Assembly: GCF_003369915.1 (NCBI RefSeq)
Contig: NC_046674.1
Location: 29,577,657 to 29,641,656, forward strand
DNA length: 64,000 nt
Reading direction: 5' to 3'
DNA from: Drosophila miranda
Lineage: Eukaryota; Arthropoda; Insecta; Diptera; Drosophilidae
Shown here: positions 11,523 to 32,852 of the stretch, piece after piece
Layout: each line of letters begins with the position of its first letter
Position numbering within the stretch: position 1 is the first letter of the stretch
Translations under genes and position numbers: made by a program
The notes under the pieces: model-generated
Database searches by the model: none
What the model was told of the DNA's origin: nothing
What the model saw: the letters and a program-made list of their open reading frames with translations, nothing else

Positions 11523-12215
11523 CATAGCTCGCAAACGACGGTCAACACTTTTTCCCTTTGCTGTCTCGTCACTGACAAAACCGAAAAAGACCACGAAGAC
11601 ACGGTCTCTCACTGAGCAGAACACTTTTTGTCTCTTCGCTTGTGTTATGTGTTTCGGGTTTTCGGGTGAGCCCGACACACGATCGTGTCTCACAATAACA
11701 ACTTAGAGAGACACTTTGGTCAAGCGCTCACAGCAAAAGTGTCTTTAGATGAGCAGAACCAAAAAAGTGTCTGAGTGAAGTGTTTTTAGTTTTTTTCGTG
11801 TATATGTTTATTTATTCATGTTTTCCGCATTGTTTGGGCTATTGTATTGTAATATGTATATTTATTTGCAAAATTGGCAAACGAACATTTTCGTTTTGCT
11901 TTTCATTTTAATTCATTTTAAGCTCCAATAGTCAAACCGTATAGAATTCACAAAAATTGATCGTTGCCATAAGCATCACACGTACAAGCACGCATACATA
12001 CGCAAAAGACACTTTGTTCGTTCACTCGCGACAAGATGCTCAGTGAAAAACAGGAACAAAAGAGAAATGAAGAAATCGGTCTTTGCTTGACCGAAGAGCG
12101 AGTTGAGCAAAAACAGATTTGATCGGGTCTTTTCAGTCCATTTTCTCAATGTGTCCGTCAATGAGTGGTTTTTATCAGACACGCCGAAAGTGTCAACAGT
12201 TATTTGCGAGCTATG
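11523..12215. mobile_element. 693-bp non-autonomous DNA transposon (MITE-like)
   Basis: The ends are inverted repeats. The left end begins CATAGCTCGCAAA, and the reverse complement of the right end begins with the same 13 bases. Similarity continues for about 28 bp (roughly 23 of 28 identical). The element is flanked by an exact 8-bp direct duplication, TAATCTAA. The interior is AT-rich with no transposase-like frame and carries many copies of a short motif in both orientations (GACACTTT / AAAGTGTC, e.g. near 11710, 11737, 11765, 12008 and 12187). An 8-bp duplication is typical of the hAT and P superfamilies, and repeated subterminal motifs are typical transposase-binding sites. Family assignment is inference. 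It sits inside the 19.8-kb intron. Confidence 0.85.
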
Positions 12216-12223
12216 TAATCTAA
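12216..12223. repeat. right target-site duplication of the DNA transposon
   Basis: TAATCTAA, an exact copy of 11515-11522. Confidence 0.85.
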
Positions 12224-12678
12224 ACAAAATCATTAAGATCCCAATACGAGCAACATTCGAAATCAATTACCAAACAATTTATCAAGGTCTTAAGGTCCAC
12301 TAGACCTCTGCAAAGGAACAGAACTGAATCCTGTTCTGTGGATTCTACAGATCAGGAGAGATTTATAAGAGATCGTAAACGAGCCAAAAGACAAATGCAA
12401 TCACAAAATTAAAACTAACGTCTCTAGTACGAGTACTTCTTATTCCAGATATCTGATAGTGTTCCCTTCTTTAAATTCCTTCCATTCTTCTAGTCTTCTA
12501 TTATGGCATGAGTCAAAATCCTTCCACTTTCAGGTATTTAAACTGTCCCCTCAGACATCACACTGATATCGTATTATTACAGGAAATATACTACAAATGA
12601 AGGGCATGCACTCTGTCGCATTCGTGTGCACTGTATCCCCACTGAACAGAGAGTGCATTATGAATATGCATGAGAAGC

Positions 12679-12762
12679 AGGAGGAGGAGGAGGAGGAGGA
12701 GGAGGAGGAGGAGGAGGAGGAGAAGGAGGAGGAGGAGGAGGAGGAGGAGGAGGGGGAGGAGG
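12679..12762. repeat. (GGA)n purine tract, about 84 bp
   Basis: An almost uninterrupted GAG/GGA triplet tract with two small interruptions (AAGG, GGGGG). It is strongly asymmetric: all purine on +. It gives spurious poly-Glu, poly-Arg and poly-Pro frames. Mirror-type purine tracts can adopt triplex structures (general knowledge). Confidence 0.95.
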
Positions 12763-15700
12763 GAGTTCATAGAGCAGCAAGAAGTGGCAATGCGTTGGCG
12801 TTGGACGTTGGACCTCGGCTTCTGTGTTTTTTGTTTTGAACATTGTTTCTGGTTGAATTAATGATGCATGCATCCGTCATCGGAGTAGTGCCCCTCGTCT
12901 TTGGTCTTGCCACTTTCGCTGTGGAGCCGAAGCCTCCGCATCTTGGGCGCCCACATGCCCCATGCCCCATGCCCCAGTCGCCGCAGCAGTTGCAGTTGCA
13001 GTCTGCCTTCTCTGATGCACATTTGAAAAATGTAATGCGCCTTATGCGCTGCTCTGGCCTCGTCTCCATCTCCATTTCCATCTCCATCGCGGACTGACTC
13101 CATTTCCCCGATCTAAGTGGTTTCTCCGCCCTGGCTTTCTTTATTTTAAACTCATCAGCGAGTCGACGACATCATTTGGCGGACTGCTCTTCTTCTGATG
13201 AGGCAGAAGCCGCCCGCCGCAGCCGATGATGGACCACGAGAGTCACTATTCGGGGGCCACATAAATATTTATAAATAGCCCCAAAGAAGTCGCGACTCTC
13301 GGCGGTGACTCGCGGCTGCTGCCGGCTGTGAATGATGTGAAAGATATCCGGATGATGATGATGAGGATGAGGATGATGCTCACGCTCACCGGTCATCCAA
13401 CTCGCCGGCAGGGATAAAAGCACCTCTGGCACATCACCGATGCCTTCCATTGCAAAAGGGATTGGGGATGCCACATACATAGCTGATCAAGAACTTTTGC
13501 CTGAAAGCTCTCCTCCCATCTGCAGAGACGACCAGGCAACGCCTCTGATTGATATCTTCCAGGTTTAAAAGTTCTTCCAATGTTCTAATGTTCTTTATTC
13601 CCCCGCCTCTCTATTCCGCGAGACATTGAGAGAAAGAGGGAAAGGGAAACACTGTCGCCTCCTTCTGTTTTGGCTGCCATTCAGTCTGCCCTGAAGTTCT
13701 ATCCTGGCATGTCTGGTGGCCCCATCGTCTTCTTCACGCCGGCTGGAGCCCTGACGGATGACAATGGAACTGAGTCATCGGGCCCTAGCTCCTGGTACTG
13801 CTCCTGCCTTCCCTGTCGCTTCGCTGTCATTTAATCAGGCAAATTGTTAACGCCAACCGCAAACAATCAGCCAGAGCGGCAGCCAGCAGCAGTGGCAGCA
13901 GTGGCAGCAGTGGAGTCCTGGGAGCCGAAGCAACATGTTACATTTATTATGTGTGGAAAAAAGTAGCATCCAGAAAAGTAGTATCGTTGTTGCAGGAGGA
14001 GGCGAAACAGAGATAAATTGTGTGGCGCCGCCGCCCCACCCTGGACCTAATCTGACATGTAACATGTAACATCTCTCCCCCCAGGCGTCGCCTCAGGCTG
14101 TGATCCGGCGGACTCCATATTACACGCACTTTCATCCATCTCGGATCTCGGGGCATGACTCATGGGGGGGGGGGCAGAATGATATTTTCCTCTCCCTGAA
14201 AGTCATACAACCCATTGGAACCCTCGGCTCTCAGTGTAATCAAAGTCCCCTTCTAAGCCACGAGTAAGAGGACAACATTGAGAGCAGAACATAGATTAAT
14301 TTGTTTGCTTTTCCTATTCAAAACAAAAAAAAAAAACAAAACTGAAAGAAAGGTCGAGATGTAGACACCCTTGAAGAAGCTACCAAACAAGAGCGGTTGT
14401 TTATACAACATAGAAATAATATATTGTGCTTTAAAAGGCAAATAACATACATATCTATGTACTACATGAATCTGTTAAATAGACATATACATACATATTT
14501 TGTGTGGAACGGCCAACGGTCCTTCGCTCTACAAGGTTAATACAAATAATTAGTAATTAGTGTGGTATATACATACATACACACATATTTATGTTTGCAA
14601 AACTGTGATAAGTTGAGCGGGAAGTGTGTGTGCCGCCAGTGGATCCAATTCACCCGAATCATGTATTATTTTAAATATTTCTGTAGCTTGTGGGATTGCA
14701 GTGCCATCGGTCGACTTCGGGCAGGGCGGTTTGTAAATTAATTGCAAAATACGTTACTAATAGTACCAATGCTTACAGTTTTTAAAGAATTTCCAACCAT
14801 ATTGAATGAGCCACTGAGGTTCTTAACATACCATTTCCCTCATTGTGCTTAAGCGCCCTGTGCAATGCATCCTCTCAGTATTTCCCGTACACTTTGATAT
14901 AAATTTGTATTTTAACTGTAAATAAAGCACAGGGTAAAGACTTTTCCGTACTCCACCTCCTGCACAGCAAAATGCTGTCAGCAGCATGATACCAGCAACA
15001 TGCTTAGGCAACATTGTCTAGACCCGAGAGAGCGAGAGAGAAGGCAAACGGAGCATCTCTCGGCTTTTGTCGTTTTGCTCTCTCTCTCTTTTCCGCAGTA
15101 ATGTTTCTGGGAAACGAATCGTCCGCATGTTGCTAGAAAACGTCCACATGGTAAGTGGAACGAGGTATAGCTGGGCAACATACAGTTTGTATATACATAT
15201 GTATGTATATACTCTGGCCACAGCAACATTCAGCCAGAAGTGGGCAACATTCGAAAACCCTTGAAAAAAAGGATATTTGGTGAGATGTATTATTATACTA
15301 CTCTCGGGATATTATCGGTCATGAAAAGACAAGTCTGCAAAATAGTTACTCACTAAACACGATATTTTATAATAAATTATGAATTATTAATTTATGGCTA
15401 ATAAATTTTGGTTCCACTGCCATGCATTGAGAAGTACTAGAGCAAATAGGGTATCAAAACATCCACACTTGACAATATCTGGCCCTGCCAGAGGCTTACA
15501 TGCAACATGAGTCCGGAATGCCAAGCAAGCGACGCCAGCAGCGAGCAACGTTTTGTATGGGAAAATGGGAAATGCACGGCCTTGCCGCCCCAATCAACCA
15601 ATCGTTCTCGGGCCGTGGCTAAGGAAACAACAGAAATATGTCGGGTGTTGCTCAGAATTCAAAAAGTCCGTTGATAGCTGACTGACAATATCCCACAAAA

Positions 15701-18700
15701 GATACCACCAGAACATATATTTTACCAAATATATATGTATATCAATATAGAACGTTCATTTCGGAAAAATCGGTGAAATTCTTATTGAAAACGCGTCGGT
15801 GGATTTCCATACGGGGCTCCCATAATTTTTTTTGAGTGTCCAATGGTTCCGTTCTGTGGTATATTGGTGTGGATTTTAAGGATTCAGAGGAGAAGTAAAG
15901 AATTCTGAAACTAAAACCAACCCTTCGCTATCGTTGAGGATCAGCCAGCAGGCGCCTCGTCCGCGTCCGCGTCCGCGTCCTCGTCCTCCCACCCTGACCG
16001 CCTGCCTGGCCCAGAAACCGGTTTCTCCTCTCGCGAAATATAGTATTTCGAGTGGTGCCTCGAGTGAATAGTCGGACAAACCAACCCCCAACCCCGAGAA
16101 CAGTGAGAAAAAGTGAATAGGGAGTGGAAGTGGAAGTTAACCCCCAGTGGTAGTGGCAATGAACCTTTTCGATCTTATAAGACTCTCCATGCAGTGAGTG
16201 ATTCAGATACAGGACACAGGATACACATACATATGTTTAATCCATCAAAAATGGCGAAAACAGAGACATTCGCAATGCGGCAGGGCCAACGCACAAAATG
16301 CCCTAAATGTAGGTATACGGGGGGGGGATAAAAAAACACATTCAGAGAGGGATCTTTCGTTTGATGAATCTCCTTAAATAAAATTAAGAAATCTCTCAAG
16401 AAACCTGGAATCCCCATTACGATCATCATTACTTATTTTTAAGAACTAGTGAAATTAATCTGCATCCTCCATCTCTTTTGGGTTTTACTCTTGGTTGGGT
16501 TTCTTTAACTACAGATGGATAATCCCTTACTTCTTTATGGTGTGTATTTATATGTGAATCGGAAGCAACGATTCCTTAGAGCCCAATCCGAAGGAAAGTT
16601 TTCTTAGCACTTTAGGCATTATTGTAGATCTCTTAGATATCTACAAGCGTACAGCTACAGATACGAATAATGAATGGGCGATTCATTTTTTCTGCCTTCA
16701 TCCACAAAATATGACGTTTTTACCTGCCTCTGAATTACTACAATATTACATATCTAGACTTTTGGGAAGATGCAACCATTAATATAACCTAATCTACGCA
16801 TCTGTTGCATTTGCCGCTGCTTTAATCTTGAGAAATCTCAAAATCTGGAAATCTCTCGCTCGAATAATTAACTGGGAACACGCTTTGAGGGCAATATTCT
16901 TGGATTCTTTATGATGAATATCTACGAGTAGTGGCAGGCAGTCCTTTGCCCTCAGATGCCCATCTCCATCTCCTTCCTCTTCTCCCCCCTTCCAATGGCT
17001 GCCTTCTGCTGCTGCTGGTGCTTCTGCTGTTGGGGCTACGTGTTGGGAGCCCCAGCTGTGAGCAGTCGTCGCGAATGCTTCATAAAAATCTAATATTTAT
17101 GGAAGAGCGAATGGAGCGAGTGGCGGATGGAGGAGGGGCGAGGAGTTTTCCGAGTGTCAAGCGGTGGAGAAGCAAGAAAATGTTTTTAATTGCTTACAAG
17201 TTCTTCTCTCCCCCTCTCTCTCTCTCTCCCATTCTATCACTCTTTTCTCCATTTCTCTGTTGTCTCTGCCGTCTGAATGGTTCGCTGGAGAAGATTCTGT
17301 TGTCTTCACGCTTAATTGGTTCGACAATGGAGCAGGGAAAAGGTCACGTTAACGAGTTTTGATCGAAGACCAAAGTTTTGCCATCACCACCCACACCTTT
17401 CCCCTTGTCCAAACTCTTCCGAATAACAGACAGCCGGACTAGTAGTAGGAGTAGGAGTTGGAGATGGGAAAAGGGAGAAGAAGACTTACACTTGAATGCA
17501 CTTTTTGTCATTTTCCGAAGCGAGTTTTTGTCTGTGCCCCCTGCTGCCTGGGTGTCCTTTTGAAAGGGTATCCTCTGCAAAAACCAGCAACAAACGGCGC
17601 GGCGCGTCGGCTACAAAGTGCAATATGAAGCGGCGATTGGGGGTTTGAGATTTGTGGGGTTTCCATAATTAAAGCTCGCTCCTGTTCCTGGCTCCTGCCT
17701 CCTGGCTCCTGGTTCCTGGCCATTGGCAGCTGGCTAATGAATCGTGGAGAATGGAGAGAGAAGGCGGAGCAGAGGTACGCCCATTGTTCCCAAGCTCGAT
17801 CGAGAATGGGAAGCAAAGGTCCCCTCGCATCTCCCTGTCGCTGCACAGCGCCAGTGGAGCGGAAAAACAACACCATTTACACCCCCAAAAAATTCCACTG
17901 GAAGAACCAAACCCATTTCTTGATGTCGCAAGCAGTTGGCACAGCCACAGCCCCACAGCAGTTCCCCCTTCAGACGTCCAGACTTTTGGATTGGGCTTCG
18001 GATTGGGATTGGGATTGGTATTGTGCTTGGGTTTGGGTTTGGGTTTGGGTTAGGGGTTTGGCAGCAGAGAAAGCAAAATGAGGAAAGTTATTGAGCAGCG
18101 CGGAAATATCGCAGCGCATTTTACATTTTCATTTTTCCATTATTTTCACTGGCATCCCAGACACGACGGCGGCGAGGACCATCTGGAGTCCTGCTGCTGC
18201 TCTCGACAGCTCCTGGACATTGTTTGTCCTTTTCTGTGTGCAGAAAAGTGCTCAAGTGGCAGCCCCTCGACAATGTGGCAAAGATGCTTGAGCTGCACAA
18301 AGAGTGGAGAGCAGTGGAGTGCAGACGGGAATGCAGCTGAAGATCTTCCTGGAGTCGGGGGACAGCAGACGCCATCCGGGAGCTGTGGAATGCCTCCCCA
18401 TTAAAGAGTGTCCTTCTATCACAAGAAAACGTATTCAAAGGAGCAGAAGAGTGGAACACACTTCAACATCAATCAGTCCCCAAAGCTCCTGTTGGAAAAG
18501 AGTCTTTCCTTCTACAGAAACTTATTTTCCTTCCAATGAAGCAAAAGTCAAGAAAGGGAATCCTTTCTATACAGCAGGTACATCAGGTATATGTATGTAT
18601 CCTGAAAGTAGGAAATATTCATGGACGGGTCTTTGGAAGTCTGCATTCCAAGGGAGTATAGAAATATCCCATCAATCTACTCCTCCCCCAACCAGAAACC

Positions 18701-21700
18701 CGATTCGGAATCTCCTCCGATCTCGGCTCAACATCAGGAGTTTCATTCGACTGAAGAATCTGTAATGCAGAAGAGAAGACTCCTTCTTGGAGGACTGCTG
18801 CTCCTTTGCATATTCCCAGGGAACCCTACAACCTACAGGACCATCGCTGACACCCCAGAAAGGAGCAGAGAGGCTGTGAGAATACAACGATGAAAGGATG
18901 AGGCCAGGCCCAAACTTTTATCAAAAGCGTGGAAACTTTTGTTTTAGTTTATTGTCTGGCAGATGGTGGGGAAAACTTTGTTTCTACTTTTCTTTTTCTC
19001 CTGTTTTTTTTATAGAAAACTGATTAGGTTAAGCCCAGGAGGGGCGAAGGGGGGACAGAGAGAAAGGCTTGGCATGGTAATTTTATGGGGCAAGAGAAGG
19101 GATACATCAAACGGTGTCTGCATTATAAATCAGTTGGCCAGGAGGCAGGAGTGCGAGATGAATGGGAGGTCCCTTCGATCCCATTAGGAACTAAATTCAG
19201 ATCATATATAACCTGTTGGGAAAATACCTAAGTAATGGATCCAAAGCATTAAAGCGGAACTTCGCTTAAGAGATACTTCACTGGAGAGGGGCAGGAGCGG
19301 GGCAGCCAGGCATCAAATGGGATGCAGACGAAGGACGAGTGAGTGCCACTCGTAATTAAAGGGAGCGCAGACATCATCCGTGCCGCTTTCGCTGCAATTG
19401 TTGCCGCATCACAGAACAGTATAACAGTGGCAGCACACTGGAGAGGATGGATGGTGAGAGCAGGGTGCTGCAGAATGATGAAGCTGACATCTATCCCACG
19501 TTCCCTACCGTCGGGTAATGCAAAACATGCACAATTTTTCAATTTCAAAGCTGCCAAAACATGCTGCAAATATTGACACTGACTGTAATGGGAAAATCAT
19601 TCACAGCAAGGAGGGAAAACCCAGCAGCCAGGGGGAATAGCGAGAGAGGGCAAAATAAGAGCACTGTCCCATGGATCCCCTGGGCAGGAACCCATTCCAG
19701 AGGATTACCGAAAGGAACCCAGGTGCCACGATGGGATAGGGAAAGATTAAGCAATTATTGAGGAAATCTATTTAGAAATTTTAAGAAATATATCATCTCA
19801 AACCAAAAGATAGAGAGCACCAGACTTTAAATTAGGGTGTTTCCAATAATGGACAAGTGCAAAGCAATCTGAAAGAAAGCTGCCTTGAACCCTTTAGAGG
19901 AAGGATGTATTCCATTCCAAGATATTCTTCTCCTCTGACTTCTATGGGGAGTGCTAGAGCAGGAGCTACATAGATGCTCTACACTTACTCTACAGTCCTT
20001 TTTGCTATAAGCAAAATCGAAAGAATTGGAAGCAATAATAATCTACTTTATGGTTCTACTGCTTGAAGGATATTCTTTCTAGAGGAAACATCTATTCCCA
20101 ACCGATGTTATATAGAAATCATTTGGAGCTTTGGTATATTTAAGTCTGAAGAGCACATGTGTTTGGGATATTTTGGGATTCGGGAATGGCCCGAATCAAT
20201 TTGTCCGTCTCCTTCCGTTCTGACGACTCTGTTGTGGATGGGAGTGGTATTCTGCGTGTTTCGATGACTGCAGTTGAAGATATCTCATATATCCCCGTTC
20301 TCAGAGCAGGGGATGGCCGTGGGGCATGCCCGATAAGTAGCAGTTCCCCTCAGACTAGACGGCGCGCGTGCCGCCTTTGAGGGGAATGGGGATGTGTATG
20401 TGTATGGGGGGATAGGGATGTCTTCTGGTTACAATGTTTTATGGAGTGTTTTCTTGAGTGGATCTTCTGCTGCCGCTTCAGATGCTGCCACTTCTGTTTG
20501 CTGCCGCTGCTTCAAGCGGCTGCCGCTTTGTTGACTATAAATAACAATGGAATCATGACTCCAAATTAAACGTCGTGCAACGTCGGAAAACACACAGCAG
20601 AAAGCCAGAGACTGCTGGCAGGGGAAGCTGTTTGCTCTCTGAAAAAGTCAAAGAAACACACAAGAAACGCAAATATATTACAAACATACATACATATACA
20701 TAGGTATCTGCTTTCCCTGTATTTTTCCTCGCACACGTACGTAAGATATGAGTGGCTGCCACAGGGCCACAGTCGAGGAAGTGCCCCATGGGGCATGGGG
20801 GCGTGGGGGAGGAACTTTGTTTGATTTGCGGCACATTTTGAGTAATATTAACAAATTGTTTGAGCCAAGAACCAAATTCGTTGCAGATACAGCGGGAGAC
20901 AACAAGAAGACTTTCACACTGCAGACACGACCTTTCCATACCCATTCTTTCGATGTCTATAAAAGATTTGGAAGAAAGGGAGATATACATCTAAAAATCC
21001 CATGTCCCAGAACGCTTGTTCCTTTTATTTAAGATCCTCTTCAAACCGAGTTCCGAGATCTCTCTGGCGTCTAGTTCTGGCGACATTTTAGACACGTTCT
21101 GAAGCTGTCCTTCGATTGGAGTTGATCTGAGGGTCGATCCCAAGACGAAGACAGTATTTCCTTCGCACTGGCGATGTCAGCTTGCTCTGGAAGTCGTCCC
21201 GGAAAATCAGCGAATCATCACCTGAGTAAAACAAAGAGAGAGATCGTTGGAGTGTGTTTCGGGAGTCTGTGCAACAACAGAGAGCCCCCTGGCCAGGGGA
21301 CGGTAGTTGCCTTCGTTATAAACAGATTAATCATCCATCAGGGATGATGGGTGGGACTGGTTGGTTGAGAGGTCCACATGGAAAACCCTTTCAGATGCCA
21401 GCAACACCAAACAATTGAGTCATCCACACAGTGGCACCCATCCCCGTCCCCATCCCCATCCCCATCCCAGAGAGAGCTCTCTCCCCCTCTCTTTTTATTG
21501 TAAATACAGACATATGCATATATGAAAGCCAGAGACCCCATAATGGCTCTGATGTCGTTAGTCATCTGCTAACCCTCCTCCCTTAGCAACCCCTTCTTCC
21601 ATGGCAACCCCCTCTGGCACCCCTCTGACACCCCTAGGACCCCACTTAATTGCGTCTGCTCATTTAGTAATAAAAACGAGACCCACAACAGACAAGGGGC

Positions 21701-24700
21701 CAGTGGAGCAGGGGCGTCCACCGTATATGTATGTATATAATCCGGAGTGCATTGAAAAGTTTCGGAATTGAGAGAGAGAGAGAGAGAGAGCAGAAAAACT
21801 ACAAAAAAGAGGGGAGCTATTCTTGCTCTCCTCCTCTCCCTCTCTGTCGGTGGAAATTCAATTCAAATCGTATTCAAGTGTTCGCTAACTCATTCATTCA
21901 TCTTTTTATCGTTTGGAATTTGTTCTTTTATTGAGATTCTTTTAGCCATACCCCATACCGCACATCCCACACCCCACATCCCATCCATTTCCATCTACGG
22001 TCTGCGTCTGCGTCTGCGTCTTCTAGTTCGTCTTGGAGCCCATAATCCGATTGTGCGTTGGGGCAAATTATGGCCGGGGATTCGTTATTCGGAGATGGGA
22101 CTTACGGAATATGTGAGATTTATGTTAAGTGGCAGACGTCGCATTATCCTGGTGCCGCATGACTCGGCGGCGGGGGAGGGGGAACGCTGGATGCTGGGGC
22201 TCCTCTGTGGTGGCACGGTGCGGAGATTGCACCCCCAGCCAGCCATAAAAATGTCATTCTGCAATAAAATCGAGCTTCTCTTTGTGTGGCAGGACGTGAA
22301 AATGGCCAGCGACAGCCAGGACTTGGACCAAATCTACGGCCGAAATATGACGATATATTTGAAAACGCTAGTTAGATAGATAAACCGATAATAGGTAGAT
22401 AGATAAACTGATATTTTAATAGCTGTACAAAACAAAGGAATTCTTTGCTCAAACTCAGAGAGGAATGTGGAATGGAACGTTTCCCATTCGCATGAAATAC
22501 ACCTCAAAAGATCTGCTCCTCGAGGCGAAAGCTTGATCGAATCTCAGACAATTTTTATTAATACTAAAATAAATTATTACAAATTGTTGTAAACGTGCCT
22601 TTAAATGTATCTGGAGCCCTCCTATCTGCCACTTTCCATCGGCAAGTAACATCGGCAGCCCTGCGGTGTTGGTGCTATCCAGAACTCAACTCAAAGCCAA
22701 ATAGCCGGTTGGGGCTGTGTTTTCCTATTGGGCTCTAATATGTGCCTTTGCATTACCTCCTTGCATGCTTTGTCGGCAAGAGTATTCAGGATTTGTTGTC
22801 CTTCTTCACACGAAGTGGCATCTGTGTGAGGGATAGAAGTAGCGCTAGAAGTAGAGGCAATTTCATGGGCAATACCGACAGCCGACAGACCCAAATCCTT
22901 AGCAGCTGTTTGCCAAATGTATTTCTATATGAATACACTATTACCTGCCACTCGAGAGGGGGCATGGCATATACATATATCCTGTAGCTTAATCAATTGC
23001 ACATCTCTGGGGTGGATGGAGGAGGTGTCTCCAAAAGCAATCACAGATCACGGAATCCAATAAGGGAATTTGTTGGGGATTTGGCTGCCTCCGACGGGCT
23101 CGGATGGAGACGGGGGCAGCTGGGGGACGAAACACGGGACAAGGGACAAGGGAGCCGCATTCTACCCCGGATCTAGCTCGTTGTCTGGGAAACACATTTA
23201 GATAAAGTCACAGCTTAGTGGCGTCTCCATGCCTTGGTGTCCTCTGGAATCCCACCCCGTCTTCTGCTCCTCCTCCTCCTTTCGATGGTGTCTCTTGTCT
23301 AGCGACTCCGATTGGTTCTTTGTTTGTTCTTTTGGCCAAGAAGTTTCTCGCACGCCTAAATGCCTTGTGTGACTCGTCCGTGTGAATCATGTTATGGCTC
23401 GAGATGCACAGGCTGCAGGCGGTGCAGCGCGGACAGAAGCTGAACTTTGCACTGCTGCCACACTCTGCCGTTGGGGCTACTGAAGCAGCCATTGGCCCTG
23501 CCACTCCCTATTCCTTTGGCAGAAGTTTTGGCCAAAGCGGTTTTAGGCGCACTCAGATTTGATGGCTCAACTTTACCAAAACAGAAAGATTTCATCCCTC
23601 TCCTCTCTCCTCCGCTGTTCCGCCTTATAATCAGTAGATTCCTCCCCTTACTCGTCTCCTTCTCCACTTTAGTTTTCTTCGATTTAGGCTGCCTCCAACT
23701 TTTGGTGTTTCATTGGCGATTGAAGCGCCAAGAAAGTGGACCCTTTGGCGGGGCTGGCCACCTCCAACGAAACCCTGAATATAGATTGATTTCTCCTCCC
23801 CCCAAAAGAGGAGGACTATCCATAACTCATTTCCCTGTCTGTAGTCCGCGTATCTCTGTATCTCTGGGGCTACGGGTGGCATGGGGCTCATCCTCGTGTC
23901 AGGACAGGCATAAACATGGCATTTTATGTGCGTGACAGCAGCAGGAGCAGCAGTATCAGTACCTCATGCCCGGAGGTTGTTATTTTTGGCGGTTTATTTA
24001 TTTTTAGCCGCATGCCACAAGCGGTGGCAAGGACCCCACGACGGCGCACATTAAGCAGTTGACCCATTTCGTGGCCAGACACCCGAGGCAGATACCACAA
24101 CTAATAATGCGATAGGATAGGTGCCGACAGGTCCTGGAGGGACACCTCCTCGTCCTCCTCCGCCTCCTCATGGGTCTTCTTTGTACACCACTTGTGCACC
24201 ACATCCAGCGGCTCGTTCTCGTTCTCTGTCACTGTTTCTCTTTTGTTTCCTCTCATTTCTACTGATTCAGCCCCCCCAATCCTGCTGGTGTTCTCCTTTC
24301 TTAGACTCTGGCTTTATTTGAAAGAAGGAAAGGCCTTCCTTCCGCTTTGATTCTTTGACCTTCTCCGCCTGATGCCTCTCCTTTCATATTGATGCCTTCT
24401 CCAGCTCCAGCTCCAGCTCCAGCTCCTACTTTTGTACCCCATTTCGGGCCCCATTCTGCTACATGTCCTTTTTTTTTGTGGTGGCTTCCGGCTTTGTTTA
24501 GTTGTCAGTTTGGTTTCCTTTCGTGCCAAATTAAGTTAGTTCTTTCCTGTCGCCTCCGTACACTGACCTCCCCCGCTTCCACCCACCCTCTTTCGATTCT
24601 TGTGGCAGTTGTAAACTATTGTGTAACCATAAAAACAGTCGTATCGGGTGCAGGGGAATCCCAGGAACTTCAACGGGAATGGAAATGGCGTGTCCCGGTC

Positions 24701-25455
24701 TCGTACCGCGACTACGACTACGAGTGTTAAACGGTCGCCATTTGGTCTGCATCCAATGGATTCCGTCGTTAATTACACAAGTTTTCTGGCTACACACTTA
24801 AGAGCTGCAGTGCTCCTTCTTCCCAGAAAAGCAGGAGAAACAAAACCCCTCCGCGATTGAACCCTGGATAACCCTTCTGCTGCTCGTTCTCCACCCTCTG
24901 TTTCTCCCCCCATCTAATCCCACGACGGGGGTCATGTGTAACCATTAGACACTGCCATTGGACCCCGGGCGCCAGGGAGCCAGGGTCTGCCGAGAGCCAC
25001 TCGTCTTACCAGCCAAAGGAGCAGCCAAGCGACTTTGTCGTGGCTTCGGTGTGAATTTAATTTAATTTTGAAAAGTTTTCGCCTGCAAAACTTTTCTACA
25101 GAAAGTGGAGATTGCACTACACTGGGAAAAATCCAGGGAAACAAGAGTTGTTTCTGTCGAGGCCTGGTGTATTGGAAAGGCCGACGTTTTTGTCGAGGAA
25201 CAACTGCTGCAGGGATCTCGAAATCTTTCACTTTTCAAGCGAGATGTGAGGGAAAATGTATCTGAAGTGAAGAAAATAGCAGAAATAGCCGATGTATCTA
25301 TGGGAAAAACAACATCAGAAGATTCCAATTCAGAGAGGAGATCTTTCACAGGAACTCTTTTCGCCAAAGATCTATCTTTAAAGAGTGCGCCACCTATTTC
25401 GTGAGGCGGTTCTCCATCTCTCACACACTCACCCTCTTCCCCTCTCTGTTTACAG

Positions 25456-32852
<7,397 letters not shown>

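Larger units (their letters stand above)
5674..25455 (+). other. 19.8-kb intron of the PLEKHH gene
   Basis: Bounded by GTAAGC (5674) and TACAG (25455). Apart from the alternative first exon ending at 10254 and the transposon at 11523-12215, no exon is supported. Many open frames occur but are repeat-driven or lack splice logic. Simple repeats include (GTC)n at 8745-8780, (GGA)n at 12679-12762, CGTCCG near 15960, TTGGGT near 18025-18055, CCATCC near 21440-21470, GA-runs near 21770 and AGCTCC near 24400. Long introns of this type commonly hold enhancers, but none can be named from sequence alone. Confidence 0.75.

Noticed and set aside
12597-12873. Poly-Glu, poly-Arg and poly-Pro frames
   Set aside because: All are readings of the (GGA)n tract in different frames.
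18025-18055. TTGGGT repeats resembling telomeric sequence
   Set aside because: Only a few degenerate units in an intron; Drosophila lacks simple telomere repeats.
21768-22379. 203-aa plus-strand frame
   Set aside because: Begins in a GA repeat, has no family resemblance or splice logic, and codon use is not coding-like.
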